A DNA stretch of 27,604 nt from Dirofilaria immitis (GCA_024305405.1 JAKNDB010000062.1:1-27604), one strand, 5' to 3'. Numbered from the stretch's first letter, positions 1 to 10,349 are shown. Program-made: numbers and translations. Notes: generated from the letters alone by a model not told the origin.

Positions 1-2769
1 TTGTATAATCATAGATATGCATTATGACCCGTCTAATCATAGATATATACGATGAATTTGTCGTATATATTTGTATAACTCATAGATACGCATTGTGACC
101 CGTCTAATCATATATATATACGATGAATTTGTCGTATATATTTGTATAGTTCATAGATACGCATTGTGACTCGTCTAAACATATATATATACGATGAATT
201 TGTCGTATATATTTGTATAATTCATAGATACGCATTGTGACTCGTCTAAACATATATATATACGATGAATTTGTCGTATATAGTAGTATAATTCATAGAT
301 ACGGATTATGACTCGTCTGTGTTTGTCTAATCATAGATATGTATTATGAACCGTCTAATCATAGATATATACGATGAATTTGTCGTATATATTTGTATAA
401 CTCATAGATACGCATTGTGACCCGTCTAATCATATATATATACGATGAATTTGTCGTATATATTTGTATAGTTCATAGATACGCATTGTGACTCGTCTAA
501 ACATATATATATACGATGAATTTGTCGTATATATTAGTATAATTCATAGATACGGTGATTATGACTCTGTCTGTGTTTGTCTAATCATAGGTATGCATTA
601 TGACCTGTCTAATCATAGATATATACGATGAATTTGTCGTATATATTTGTATAATTCATAGATACGCATTGTGACTCGTCTAATCATATATATATACGAT
701 GAATTTGTCGTATATATTTGTATAATTCATAGATACGCATTGTGACTCGTCTAAACATATATATATACGATGAATTTGTCGTATATATTAGTATAATTCA
801 TAGATACGCATTGTGACTCGTCTAAACATAGATATATACGATGAATTTGTCGTATATATTTGTATAATTCATAGATACGCATTGTGACTCGTCTAAACAT
901 ATATATATACGATGAATTTGTCGTATATAGTAGTATAATTCATAGATACGGATTATGACTCGTCTGTGTTTGTCTAATCATAGATATGTATTATGACCTG
1001 CTCTAATCATAGATATATACGATGAATTTGTCGTATATATTTGTATAACTCATAGGTATGCATTATGACCCGTCTAATCATAGATATATACGATGAATTT
1101 GTCGTATATATTTGTATAACTCATAGATACGCATTGTGACCCGTCTAATCATATATATATACGATGAATTTGTCGTATATATTTGTATAGTTCATAGATA
1201 CGCATTGTGACTCGTCTAAACATATATATATACGATGAATTTGTCGTATATATTTGTATAATTCATAGATACGCATTGTGACTCGTCTAAACATATATAT
1301 ATACGATGAATTTGTCGTATATATTTGTATAATTCATAGATACGCATTGTGACTCGTCTAAACATATATATATACGATGAATTTGTCGTATATATTTGTA
1401 TAATTCATAGATACGCATTGTGACTCGTCTAAACATATATATATATCGATGAATTTGTCGTATATATTTGTATAATTCATAGATACGCATTGTGACTCGT
1501 CTAATCATATATATATACGATGAATTTGTCGTATATATTTGTATAATTCATAGATACGCATTGTGACTCGTCTAAACATATATATATACGATGAATTTGT
1601 CGTATATATTAGTATAATTCATAGATACGGATTATGACTCGTCTGTGTTTGTCTAATCATAGGTATGCATTATGACCTGTCTAATCATAGATATATACGA
1701 TGAATTTGTCGTATATATTTGTATAATTCATAGATACGCATTGTGACTCGTCTAAACATATATATATACGATGAATTTGTCGTATATATTAGTATAATTC
1801 ATAGATACGCATTATGACCCGTCTAATCATAGTATATATACGATGAATTTGTCGTATATATTTGTATAACTCATAGATACGCATTGTGACCTGTCTAATC
1901 ATATATATATACGATGAATTTGTCGTATATATTTGTATAATTCATAGATACGCATTGTGACTCGTCTAAATCATATATATATACGATGAATTTGTCGTAT
2001 ATATTTGTATAATTCATAGATACGCATTGTGACTCGTCTAAACATATATATATACGATGAATTTGTCGTATATATTAGTATAATTCATAGATACGGATTA
2101 TGACTCGTCTGTGTTTGTCTAATCATAGGTAGCGCATTAAGTGACCCGTCTAAACATAGATATATACGATGAATTTGTCGTATATATTTGTATAATTCAT
2201 AGATACGCATTGTGACTCGTCTAAACATATATATATACGATGAATTTGTCGTATATATTTGTATAATTCATAGATACGCATTGTGACTCGTCTAAACATA
2301 TATATATACGATGAATTTGTCGTATATAGTAGTATAATTCATAGATACGGATTATGACTCGTCTGTGTTTGTCTAATCATAGATATGTATTATGACCCGT
2401 CTAATCATAGATATATACGATGAATTTGTCGTATATATTTGTATAACTCATAGGTATGCATTATGACCCGTCTAATCATAGATATATACGATGAATTTGT
2501 CGTATATATTTGTATAACTCATAGATACGCATTGTGACCCGTCTAATCATAGATATATACGATGAATTTGTCGTATATATTTGTATAATTCATAGATACG
2601 CATTGTGACTCGTCTAATCATATATATATACGATGAATTTGTCGTATATATTTGTATAATTCATAGATACGCATTGTGACTCGTCTAATCATATATATAT
2701 ACGATGAATTTGTCGTATATATTTGTATAATTCATAGATACGCATTATGACCCGTCTAATCATAGATAT
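1..2769. repeat. 71-bp tandem satellite array with a hairpin in every unit
   Basis: About 35 copies of the core GATGAATTTGTCG recur, mostly exactly 71 bases apart (51, 122, 193, 264 and so on). The array runs off the left edge of the window. Each unit contains ATATATACGA, an 8-base loop (TGAATTTG) and TCGTATATAT, a perfect 10-bp inverted repeat around the loop. Six spacings are longer (109-112 bases), where an extra partial segment beginning GTCTGTGTTTG is inserted. Divergence among copies is low (ACTCATAG/ATTCATAG, GACCCG/GACTCG and similar), so the array is young or homogenised. 71 is not a multiple of 3, so the ORFs that run through it are translation artefacts. No function can be assigned from sequence. 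Confidence 0.97.
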
Positions 2770-2787
2770 CGCGTCTTTATTCGGTGT

Positions 2788-2810
2788 GAGCTGACGTCGA
2801 GGGGACCAAA
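2788..2810 (-). other. Primer-binding-site-like sequence of an LTR element
   Basis: Read on the minus strand, TTTGGTCCCCTCGACGTCAG follows directly after the GACA end of the LTR. It resembles, imperfectly, the TGGTGACCCCGACGTGA binding site for tRNA-Trp used by some Ty3/Gypsy elements. Its position directly beside the LTR supports the call. The mismatches mean the primer tRNA is uncertain or the element is decayed. Confidence 0.45.
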
Positions 2811-3254
2811 TGTCACTAGTGTTGGGGATTGAGTAGGGTGTAGGTGGAGCTGTATTGAGCGCACACTGTGAAGCCGAAACGTTTATTACTGATTGTACTT
2901 TGGTAATAACAATAATATTGATGATGATCACTCGTGGTTTATGTCTTCCCAGAAGTGGGAGTGGCTAATTCTAGCACCGGAAACATACCGGATATGGAGG
3001 AAACATTACAGTACGATTAAAAGGGGAGATTAGTGTGGGAAAATAAGCGTTTAAACAAAAGGATGTAGATTGGTTAGATAACAACAAAAACGTGTGAAAA
3101 ACAATTTTAAGGAATGTAGATATGACTGGGATGATTCATAGTTTCATGTGCATTAATTTACAGTGAGTAATCTATTTGCTTATTTGTTTACAATAAGAAA
3201 TTTATTTAATTATGTAATTGTATGTTGGAGTTTCGCGAATCAGCGTTCGCGACA
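2811..3254 (-). mobile_element. Solo or 5' LTR of a truncated LTR retrotransposon
   Basis: On the minus strand this 444-bp block begins TGTCGCGAACGCTG and ends ACACTAGTGACA, giving matched TGTC...GACA termini as expected for an LTR (TG...CA rule). An AATAAA lies about 70 bases before the 3' end, consistent with an R/U5 arrangement, and a primer-binding-like stretch abuts it. Only about 20 more bases of internal sequence follow before the satellite begins at 2769, so the body of the element is missing. Base composition is clearly less AT-rich than the surroundings. The CGCGAA inverted repeat at the LTR start (3227-3258) is part of the same structure. No reverse transcriptase or integrase is present. 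The family (Ty3/Gypsy versus Bel/Pao) is undecided. Confidence 0.6.
2882..2887 (-). promoter_or_regulatory. Poly(A) signal AATAAA inside the LTR
   Basis: Minus-strand AATAAA sits about 70 bases before the LTR 3' end, where an R-region polyadenylation signal is expected. The hexamer is common in AT-rich DNA, so the call depends on the LTR interpretation. Confidence 0.4.
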
Positions 3255-3258
3255 CTCC
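3227..3258. repeat. 13-bp-arm GC-rich hairpin at the LTR edge
   Basis: GGAGTTTCGCGAA and TTCGCGACACTCC are reverse complements with one mismatch, around a 6-base loop (TCAGCG). It overlaps the outer LTR terminus, so it may be an LTR feature that extends slightly into the flank. Confidence 0.8.
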
Positions 3259-3769
3259 CAAGGGGAGACGATAAAAAGAATTAGTATTGCATTCTAATTG
3301 GGGTGTCTTCAGGGGTATATGAAAAAGTATTGAGTCTAAAATATGAAGTATTATTTGAATGGATATCATCAGCTAGATATATTTGCATCCTATTTGAAAT
3401 TATTAATGCTTAATATTGAAAATGCTTCAGAACAGAAATAAATTTCTTTTCTTCACTTATTTTTTTCTTAATATATTGCATTTTTCATTCTTTGTATGAA
3501 TTACATATGATAAAATCTAATAATCACAAATGGAATTTATGAATTTATTTCTTTTCTTCCTGCTTTTTCTCCTACTCTCTGAGATCGAATATAATATTCA
3601 AATAGTCAAATGATGTCGAAATGTAAAATGACGTGGAAACAATTTGTTATCAAATTTAATAAAAATAAAATTTTAAATAAAAAAGCCACTTTTGAATAGA
3701 TATAAAGCAAAAATCAAACCGCTTTCGATATTTTGTCGATACCTTTGAATGCTAATGATTTTACGTATG
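3255..3769. other. Intergenic stretch, nothing recognised
   Basis: AT-rich sequence with T-runs and A-runs and stop codons in all frames. No coding, RNA or repeat signal is recognisable beyond the end of the LTR hairpin. Confidence 0.5.
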
Positions 3770-3895
3770 TGTATGTGGTATGTATGCGTATGTGTATGTA
3801 TTTGTATGCGTGTGTGTGTATAATATGCACATATATATGTTATATGTGTACATATATGTGTGTGTTATATATAATGAGCACTTGTGAGTGAGTGA

Positions 3896-3928
<33 letters not shown>
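3770..3928. repeat. GTAT / TGAG / GT compound microsatellite
   Basis: A run of GTATGTGTAT-type repeats is followed by AC/AT-alternating sequence, then (GTGA)n near 3886-3901 and an uninterrupted (GT)n to about 3928. Alternating purine-pyrimidine tracts of this kind can adopt Z-DNA. The tract is likely to be length-variable. Confidence 0.9.
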
Positions 3929-3931
<3 letters not shown>

Positions 3932-5735
3932 TATTTTTATATTTCAAAAATTCTTATAAATCACTTTTTTCAGCAAAACGAAGGACATAATACTTATCGA
4001 TTCTCGTACTACCAATTGAACAAGCAGTGTGGGATGATTGGATGATATTATCTAATTAGTCATTACTTGCATAGGTTCCTAAGCCTGTTTCGTAGGCGCA
4101 ACTCAAATTCAATCCGACGGTAGTTAGGATCAGCTATTCGACGACAGCTCATGTTCGATCCGACAGTCACGGTGAAGTTCAGAAATACAGCCCAGCAGTT
4201 CGTAGGACAGTTCGACGTAATAGAAACCGGAATTCAAAGCACAAAAAAAACAGCAGTGGATACGAGAGAAGACAGACCCCAAAAAAAGATACGACCTATC
4301 AGTAAGCATTAAGATATTCGCTCATATTCTTTGATATATCTGTGTTTGTTCTATTTGGTATTCTTGTATTTTACGCATTTGATTCAGACCTTTGCGTATG
4401 CCGCGATATTGTGTTTATAATATCGTATAAGCATAAATATAGTAAGTAGATTCTCTGCTCCTATTCAAAAGAAAGAAATTTAAAAATTACCTGCCGTTAA
4501 ATTTTTTTTCCTCAACAATAATGTTGGATAAAACTAATACGAGCGGTTATCGTTTATAATATTTTGTATGACTGTTAAAAGTTTTGTCTTGTATAATATC
4601 GTGTAAACCAATAAAAGTTGAATGAAATTTCCTTCCTAATATATGGTGAAAACATAATATTGAATCTGAGAAAACCTCATATAGAATGATTAATAAAACA
4701 TTGCTCCTTCTACAAAAAGATCATTGGGACAACAAATATTTAATTGTAAAACAATAACTGCCACACTTATATAAATTTAATTATGCTTAATATAGGCATA
4801 AAAATGCTTAAATTGTTTTCAAATAAAATGCATGCAATTATTGATAAATGTAAAAATTTCAGATTTTCCGTTATTTTTATCAAAAATTAGCGGTAAATAA
4901 CACGCAAGTATTTATTAAAAAGAAATGAAAATGATAGAAAAAGCATGCGATATAATTGTGGAATTTTTTTGAATTTAAATTATATCATTTATATTTTCCA
5001 TGCAATAAATTTTTTTATTCTTCAATTAATTTTCTTCTGAAATGGGTATCAGTTAATTTCGTACAGTATGGTCCACTATCTTAAATTGCTGAAATTCCCA
5101 TATATAGATTTCCTTATCAGTCCAATAATTTTCTTTAAGAAATAAGCAATGGAAATTTTGAGTTGATGTTAATCGTGGTATTGTTATAATTTATTATTTC
5201 AAAATCATCCTGGAATTATTTAAAAGATGCGTGTAAATTCAGTTAGTCCCTGCATGTAAATTTTAGTTAGCCCATTTTACGTGAATCATTCTTTTGGCTT
5301 TTTTACAAAATTTGGAGCCAGAAAAATAATGATACGTAATGATGCTTTTCATTGATCATCGAACTCTAATTTCTTACTTTAAACAATTATGTAAAATTGC
5401 TATCAGAAAATTTAATCAGTCCAAAATCGGAAAAATTGGAAAAAATTGAAATAATGGACATAATTTGGTATATATTATTTTTGATAATCGTAAATCAAGC
5501 AAATGGAAAACAGTGATAGTTAAGGTTGCAACTTCTATAGCAACAAAAAAAAATAATTTCGATGGTTAGTTTTTGCCTCATTGCAACTACTATAACATTA
5601 TATTCATATTAACTGTGTTTTGGAAACGAAAGTCATTTCGAATATTTAGTAATGTTTGTATTTTAGGCATTGAAACTTTTTGCTATTAAGCTCCTTTCCT
5701 ATAAAGTAGAAATTAGGAGCAAAATCAAATAAATT
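3929..5735. other. Intergenic region with one higher-GC block (about 4078-4305)
   Basis: Most of this is AT-rich and without open frames. The block around 4078-4305 has higher GC, repeated fragments of the type TTCGACG and TTCGATCCGACAG, and ends CCTATCA followed by GTAAGC, a plausible splice donor. It has stops in all plus frames. On the minus strand there is an open stretch of about 50 codons but no family resemblance. It could be a non-coding 5' exon of the receptor gene downstream, but nothing in the sequence proves that. Confidence 0.35.
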
Positions 5736-6059
5736 ATGCTGAATCGTCCATATTGTATCATTATACTATTTTTATTATCTTTAAACTGCCAAGGAACTAT
5801 GACAAATGTTTTCGATATAAGAGATGAATGTCATACAGTAGAAAAATACGCGATTTTCGTACTTATCATTCTATTTCTGCTACATGGCATCGCTAGTAAT
5901 GCGCTAATGGCAATCGTTTTCTGTTGTAAAAGAAATAAACTTAGCAGTCACGCATCTATTATTATCACATACCAACTTATTATTTCTGCCTTCTTGAACT
6001 TTATTCCACAAGTAGATGTTGTCTTGCTTCAAATGTTAAAGACCAAAAAAGTTCTGATG
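5736..6059 (+). CDS. Receptor exon 1: N-terminus, TM1, TM2
   Basis: 108 codons starting MLNRPYCIIILFLLSLNCQG, which looks like a signal peptide. TM1 is about residues 38-62 and TM2 about 72-97. The exon ends CTGATG followed by GTAAGT, a consensus donor. The A6 run at about 6044-6049 is the likely place for the missing base that breaks the join to exon 2. The start is the first ATG after an AT-rich leader with an acceptor-like AG upstream, possibly a trans-splice site. Confidence 0.65.
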
Positions 6060-6203
6060 GTAAGTTCTATATTCTTATTTATTATTGATTAAGTATGAAG
6101 AAAATATTTAATTTACTCTTCAGAAATAATATAAGGTTATATAATTAAAATTATTATTTGTGATTTATTTGTGTATTAATTAATTGATTGGCTTGTATTT
6201 CAG

Positions 6204-6389
6204 CACACAAAAAACATGGATTTACAGCATATTGTCAACAATGGAATCATTTTCTTTTTAGCACGTTATATTTTGTATTTCTGTTGACTGTAAATCGATT
6301 TGTGGCAATGAATTCCTCCGAAATTCAATGTTTTTTCGAATCAGTAAAGTTCTATTTTCTCATCGCTTTCGTGTGGTTATCAGCTTTTG
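6204..6389 (+). CDS. Receptor exon 2: TM3 and TM4
   Basis: Preceded by the acceptor TTGTATTTCAG. Read with two leading bases it gives TM3 ending LLTVNRFVAM, then a loop, then TM4 (FLIAFVWLSAF). It ends TTTTG followed by GTATGA. The first part also has a competing open frame (HIVNNGIIFFLARYI), so a frameshift inside TM3 is an alternative to one in exon 1. Confidence 0.6.
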
Positions 6390-6834
6390 GTATGATTTGT
6401 TGATAACTTTCAAATAATAAATATAATAGTTAGTTCTTCAGAAAGTGTTTTCATTCATTATAGATCGTGCTAAATGACACAAAGACCAGCTTAATTTAAA
6501 TTGCTAAAATTTTATTACTTTTTATATATATATATTTATAATCTCATCAATAAGCAAAATTTTTTCATGTTTTTGAAGCGTAAAGAATGCAGGCGCATAA
6601 AAATACGGCAAGAACAGTGCAGGCGTAAAAATAGTCAGGAACCTGTCATAGCTAACATTTCATTCTATGGTAATTGAAATGTTATCCTATCACTGGCTTA
6701 ACGAAATGTCATATGTGATTTGTAATGAAAAATTGATAATATTTTAAGTTCTAGATTCTTAATTTTATTATACACTTTCAATTTGGATGCTTAATTGAAT
6801 CTAAAAAGCAGACATATTATATTAGAACTTTTAG

Positions 6835-6926
6835 TTATATCGTTCATGCAATTTTATCTTTGTACCAAAACTTTCACTGTTTCGAATTTGCAATGGTCAT
6901 CAAATTGCACAAAACCCCTGAAAGTG
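6835..6926 (+). CDS. Receptor exon 3: extracellular loop 2 (probable)
   Basis: After an acceptor-like CTTTTAG, the frame that continues exon 2 reads VISFMQFYLCTKTF then NLQWSSNCTKPLK. The spaced C and W...C pattern is typical of loop 2 in this receptor group. The 3' end is uncertain: GTGGTAGAG offers a donor at 6927, but its phase does not match the TM5 exon. Confidence 0.45.
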
Positions 6927-7160
6927 GTAGAGTTTTTCAAAAGTTAGTTTATTGAGTCAAATAATATTTCTCAAGAGAATAGAGCAATAAATGAAATGCA
7001 TTATAAAATGTGAAATTAATCTCTGGAAAGTTTTGAAAATTTACGAAATGCACTGAAAGATTTTCCAATAGCGCTGATTTTATTATTTTTATTGAAACAA
7101 TTAATATCATCAGTTATCATCTTTATTAATCAATATCTTTATTCATTTTTTACTTTTCAG

Positions 7161-7276
7161 ATTTCTGTATGCATCGACATTAACATTTCCTATAATGATG
7201 CTATTAATATATATTTTAATATTTTACAATATGCGTCGCAAACGGCAGAGTACATCAAATCAAGACAAAACATACG
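7161..7276 (+). CDS. Receptor exon 4: TM5 and intracellular loop 3
   Basis: The acceptor TACTTTTCAG is good. Skipping one base, it reads FLYASTLTFPIMMLLIYILI (TM5) then FYNMRRKRQSTSNQDKTY, a basic loop. The donor is CATACG followed by GTACAA. It joins the next exon in phase, giving a Gly codon at the junction. Confidence 0.6.
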
Positions 7277-7432
7277 GTACAATTGCATTGGTTTTTTCTT
7301 TTTTTTCCAACATAATTGAAAAAAATCATATTGTTTTTGAAAATTGTAAAAAAAAGTGAAATTTTTTGCAATTATTTCTGTTTTCTTTGTTGTATTCAAT
7401 TTCAGATAGAATAATCAAATTTATCTCTTCAG

Positions 7433-7566
7433 GAAATATATACAGACATCAAACAAAGGCCAGAATAAGAACTAGTAAATATGAGCGATCAATGTTAATT
7501 CAAGCAGTAGTGCTTTGGGTTACAATAGAAGTTTATATTATCTGTTACTACTTTTGGTCTCAATAG
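7433..7566 (+). CDS. Receptor exon 5: loop 3 end and TM6
   Basis: Acceptor TATCTCTTCAG. It reads NIYRHQTKARIRTSKYERS then MLIQAVVLWVTIEVYIICYY, with the E...L-Q start of TM6 seen in nematode chemoreceptors. The frame hits TAG at 7564, before TM7. The following TM7 sequence is in another frame only a few tens of bases on, too close for a normal intron. Confidence 0.6.
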
Positions 7567-7573
7567 CGACTAA

Positions 7574-7702
7574 GATAGTAGGCGAAAAGCAGAAATCCCA
7601 GTTAACATTTTTAACAGCTGCTGCCAAGTTATTTTTGTAATAGCTGCCGCGTTGCAATCATCGCCATTTGAATTCGTCAATAAACGATTCGTGACGAAAT
7701 GA
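7574..7702 (+). CDS. Receptor TM7 and C-terminus in a shifted frame
   Basis: This frame reads VNIFNSCCQVIFVIAAALQ then SSPFEFVNKRFVTK and stop. P-F-x-F-V-N-K-R-F matches the NPxxY-like end of TM7 in worm receptors. It is out of frame with TM6 and, together with the intervening ATKIVGEKQKS segment in the third frame, implies two single-base losses or a decayed gene. Confidence 0.5.
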   Translation, partial: DSRRKAEIPVNIFNSCCQVIFVIAAALQSSPFEFVNKRFVTK

Positions 7703-9033
7703 AAAAGGGATAGCTAGGCGCAACTTTTATCCAGAATTATGGATAAGCCTAGGCATGTAAAACTGTGATTCCTAGGGGAAGACTCGGTAGCTTTGAGTAA
7801 AGCCCTGTCCGATTTCTCATGCAGTGGCGAAGATGTGTACATTCGGTAGGAGGTCTGAAGTACCATTTCTGTGTAATGTACAAAACTTATTTTTGGAGTC
7901 AAAAGCGCACTCTCAGATTCTGACATCTTCTTTTCAAAAGAATTTTAAATACTTTTCTGGTCAAAGGCAAATTATCTAACACTGAAACTCATTGCAAATA
8001 GATCATTGCATTATATTTTTTAAAAGAAATGTTATATTTAAAGAAATTCTATGTATGTGTTAATTATTGTATTATGTATTGTGGTCCAATTATTTTAAAG
8101 TTTATGATTTATTCGTTGAAGCATAGCATGACATAATAGAAGCATCAGGTATCATGAAATCCGTGATATACTAAATGATTTAATCGCTGACTGTTGAGCT
8201 CTTCCGAATGCTTCAACTTTATTTTGCTGCTTTATTTCTTCATTGCATTTATTTCATCTTATTACGATTTTCATGAAGATTGCTATAATCAAAATGTACA
8301 TGGTTTTGGGCATGTCGAAGATAATCAATCTTAGGTATAATCATTATTGTAAAAAAACGAGCATAGATGAGCACAAAAATTTTTAACAAAAATCAAAGCT
8401 TTCATTTCAGAAAATCATTACTATACGGCAAAAAGTATCTCAAATAAAAAAGTATATCAAATTGAAATATTCTATTATGCATTCACAAAAATTGGTATTA
8501 TTCTATTTTCGTGCGACACTTTTATAATTCTATGATAAAACGAGAACAGAACTTTACTTTACAATAAAATCATAAGGATAAATTATATGACGGAATCCAA
8601 TAAATTTCCATGCATTCAATATTTCTAGAGACGCATCTTAATTACTTGTATACTAACGATTTAGCACTGAAGATGGGTTCAGAACAATTTATATAAGAAA
8701 GTTAAATTAATTCTGAAATTCACTTGTTATCAATATAGCATTAGAAATAGATCTTTATGTCATTAACAAACATCAACATTAATTTATAATTTCTACCAAA
8801 ATTTTTTTCGGAATCTAACCAATTTTGATCACTTCTAGCAATTATATTACAATCAGAAATCAATGAAATTATATCTAAAAATAAATGAGTCAAACTCATT
8901 TGTACATATATTAATAACCATGTGATAAATATTGACGTTTCTGAATTTTATGAAAACCTGTAATATCCACGATAAATAATTTCTTATTGTTTTTTTGCAG
9001 TATTATCAAGAAAAATTTTGTGTTTTGTAATAT
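7703..9033. other. Gene-free stretch with a higher-GC patch (7714-7926)
   Basis: The patch at 7714-7926 is much less AT-rich than its flanks and is open on the minus strand for 70 codons, but shows no family motif, signal peptide or splice pattern that I recognise. The rest, to about 9033, is AT-rich with stops in every frame. Very weak similarity of about 8590-8720 to the catalytic-Asp exon of the carboxypeptidase gene was considered but is not reliable. Confidence 0.4.
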
Positions 9034-9500
9034 ATCATTTCATTGTCTACCAGATATTTCGAATAAAAGAATGTCGGAGTTATCTGGAAAGGAATTTTCG
9101 AGACCAAATTTGAATAAGTGTCACTTCTCCTTCTATCACATATTTGCGAGCAGATTTATATAATGTTTTAATGACAAAGTTATAATTTCATTCTCTAGCA
9201 GTATGTTTAGAGTAAAAGAATAGAAATTAAAGCGTCGGTTGTTTAATTCCAATTTTTAAGAATAATATTAAATAATACATCATGATCATGGTATCATTTT
9301 ATCATCTGTCAGCATGTTTAGAATAAAAGAACAGCAAAGTTATTTGCCAAAATTTTTGGAATCAAATTTAAGTATATATTACATAACATTGGACTCCAAA
9401 TTTGGAATTTTCCAATCGTTACGAAAAAAGTTATACTTTCCTCATAATGTCGAAATATCATTTTATTGTCTACCAACACATTTAGAATAAAAGAACAATA
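9034..9500. repeat. Degenerate direct repeats with a GAATAAAAGAA core
   Basis: Four diverged copies of a block of the form TCATT-TCTACCAG-ATGTTTAGAATAAAAGAA begin near 9036, 9186, 9293 and 9457. The AATAAAAGAA cores lie about 150, 111 and 164 bases apart. A second block, CGGTTGTTTAAT followed by AAATAAT and a CATC, occurs near 9235 and again near 9573. The copies look like partial remnants of the small element at 9463-9647. Confidence 0.65.
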
Positions 9501-9647
9501 GAATATCTGCGAAAAAAATTGAAATCAAATTTGTGTAATATATTATGATAAAAGTATCATTTTTTTGTATCGGTTGTTTAATCTTAAATTTTATGTATTA
9601 TGTTTAAATAATGCATCTTTTATTTTAAACCTACTGGTAGATAATGA
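9463..9647. mobile_element. Small non-autonomous TIR element (MITE-like), degenerate
   Basis: The left end TTATTGTCTACCAAC and the following ACATTTAGAATAAAAG are matched by the reverse complement of the right end, which reads TTCATTATCTACCAG then TAGGTTTAAAATAAAAG. That is roughly 25 of 31 positions. The 185-bp unit has no coding capacity. Related half-copies lie directly upstream. No target-site duplication could be identified with confidence. Confidence 0.45.
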
Positions 9648-9802
9648 AATAATACTTTAATCATAATACATTATTTAGCATAATACTCATGATCTATTTG
9701 CAAATATGTAATAGAAAAAGAAATGATACTTTAATAATAATGCATTACTTATCATTGATCTTAATTTTTCTTATTTTTTTGAAGAAAACCGCAGCTGTCT
9801 AG

Positions 9803-9896
9803 AACATGGATGAATAAAATCTTTAGTTTTATTTATTAAGAATCCAGTTAGCGCCACTAGTTATTTGTTATTATAATCAACTTAATTATTGTTAAG
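9803..9896 (+). pseudogene. Pseudo-exon matching carboxypeptidase exon 25
   Basis: After GTCTAG it begins AACATGGATGAATAAAAT, parallel to AACATGAATGAAAAAAAT in the live gene. It ends CAACTTAATTATTGTTAAG followed by GTTGG, parallel to the live exon end and donor. TGG has become TAG, and a net 26-base deletion removes the GGYKKRF region. Confidence 0.75.
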
Positions 9897-10214
9897 GTTG
9901 GATTATTATGCTAATTCATAATTTTCAGAAATGATTCTTAAAAAATCAAAAACAATAGCAGTATACGAGAAAGTTAAAAATTAGTAGCAGTCATTTATAG
10001 CAAAAATGTTCATTTGAAAGCGCTGTGTGTCAGTCAGCCATAAATATGTATGTTTACTGGATGCTACCATCTTTTCAAACCGAAACTTCTCAACTGCTTC
10101 TTCAAAAGATTCCAACTACTTTCGTCTACAGTCAAGCATATTTCATATAAAACAGAGAAGCAGTTAAAAAGAAAATGGATAAGAACACTTCCGCAATTCC
10201 AACTATTATTATAG

Positions 10215-10349
10215 AATGAAAACTATGCAGTTCTATTGGATCGTGTCGGTCCAATAGTGCAAATATTAACAAAATTTCATATGCCAAAAGATTATAATGA
10301 TATTTTGCCATTCAGTTTGGATCGTAAACCCTTATTACCACAATATAAT
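10215..10349 (+). pseudogene. Pseudo-exon matching the catalytic-His exon 26
   Basis: It opens NENYAVLLDRVGPIVQILTK in place of [20 protein letters not shown]. The exon keeps its acceptor (TTATTATAG), donor (AATGTATGTT) and exact length. A one-base insertion (AAAATTTC versus AAATTTC) and a one-base loss (CCAAAAGA versus CCAAAAAGA) cancel out, changing NFIRQ to KFHMP. The loss of the catalytic His shows that it is not an active enzyme. Confidence 0.8.

Larger units (their letters stand above)
5736..7702 (+). pseudogene. Serpentine chemoreceptor-like GPCR (Srx/Srsx-like), frame-broken
   Basis: All the parts of a nematode 7-TM receptor are present in order: signal-like N-terminus and TM1-TM2, TM3 ending LLTVNRFVAM (the N-R-F that replaces DRY in many nematode chemoreceptors), TM4, an extracellular loop 2 with the W...C pattern, TM5 followed by a basic loop (RRKRQS), TM6 beginning KYERSMLIQ, and TM7 ending FVNKRFVTK and a stop. 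Frames do not join cleanly. Exon 1 ends in phase 0 while exon 2 needs phase 1; loop 2 to TM5 has no good donor in phase; and TM6 to TM7 needs two further shifts. One extra base in the A6 run near the end of exon 1 would fix the first break. It is either a young pseudogene or an intact gene with assembly indels. The family call rests on motifs recalled, not on a search. Confidence 0.6.

Noticed and set aside
1..2769. CRISPR-like or protein-repeat reading of the regular array
   Set aside because: There are no unique spacers; the whole unit repeats. The 71-base period shifts frame each copy, and all other features are eukaryotic.
2689..2931. 80-codon minus-strand frame across the satellite junction
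   Set aside because: It merges LTR U5, primer-binding-like sequence and satellite, so it is not a gene.
8590..8720. Possible relic of the catalytic-Asp exon in the left pseudogene
   Set aside because: Only scattered short matches in AT-rich sequence, and the alignment needs many gaps.
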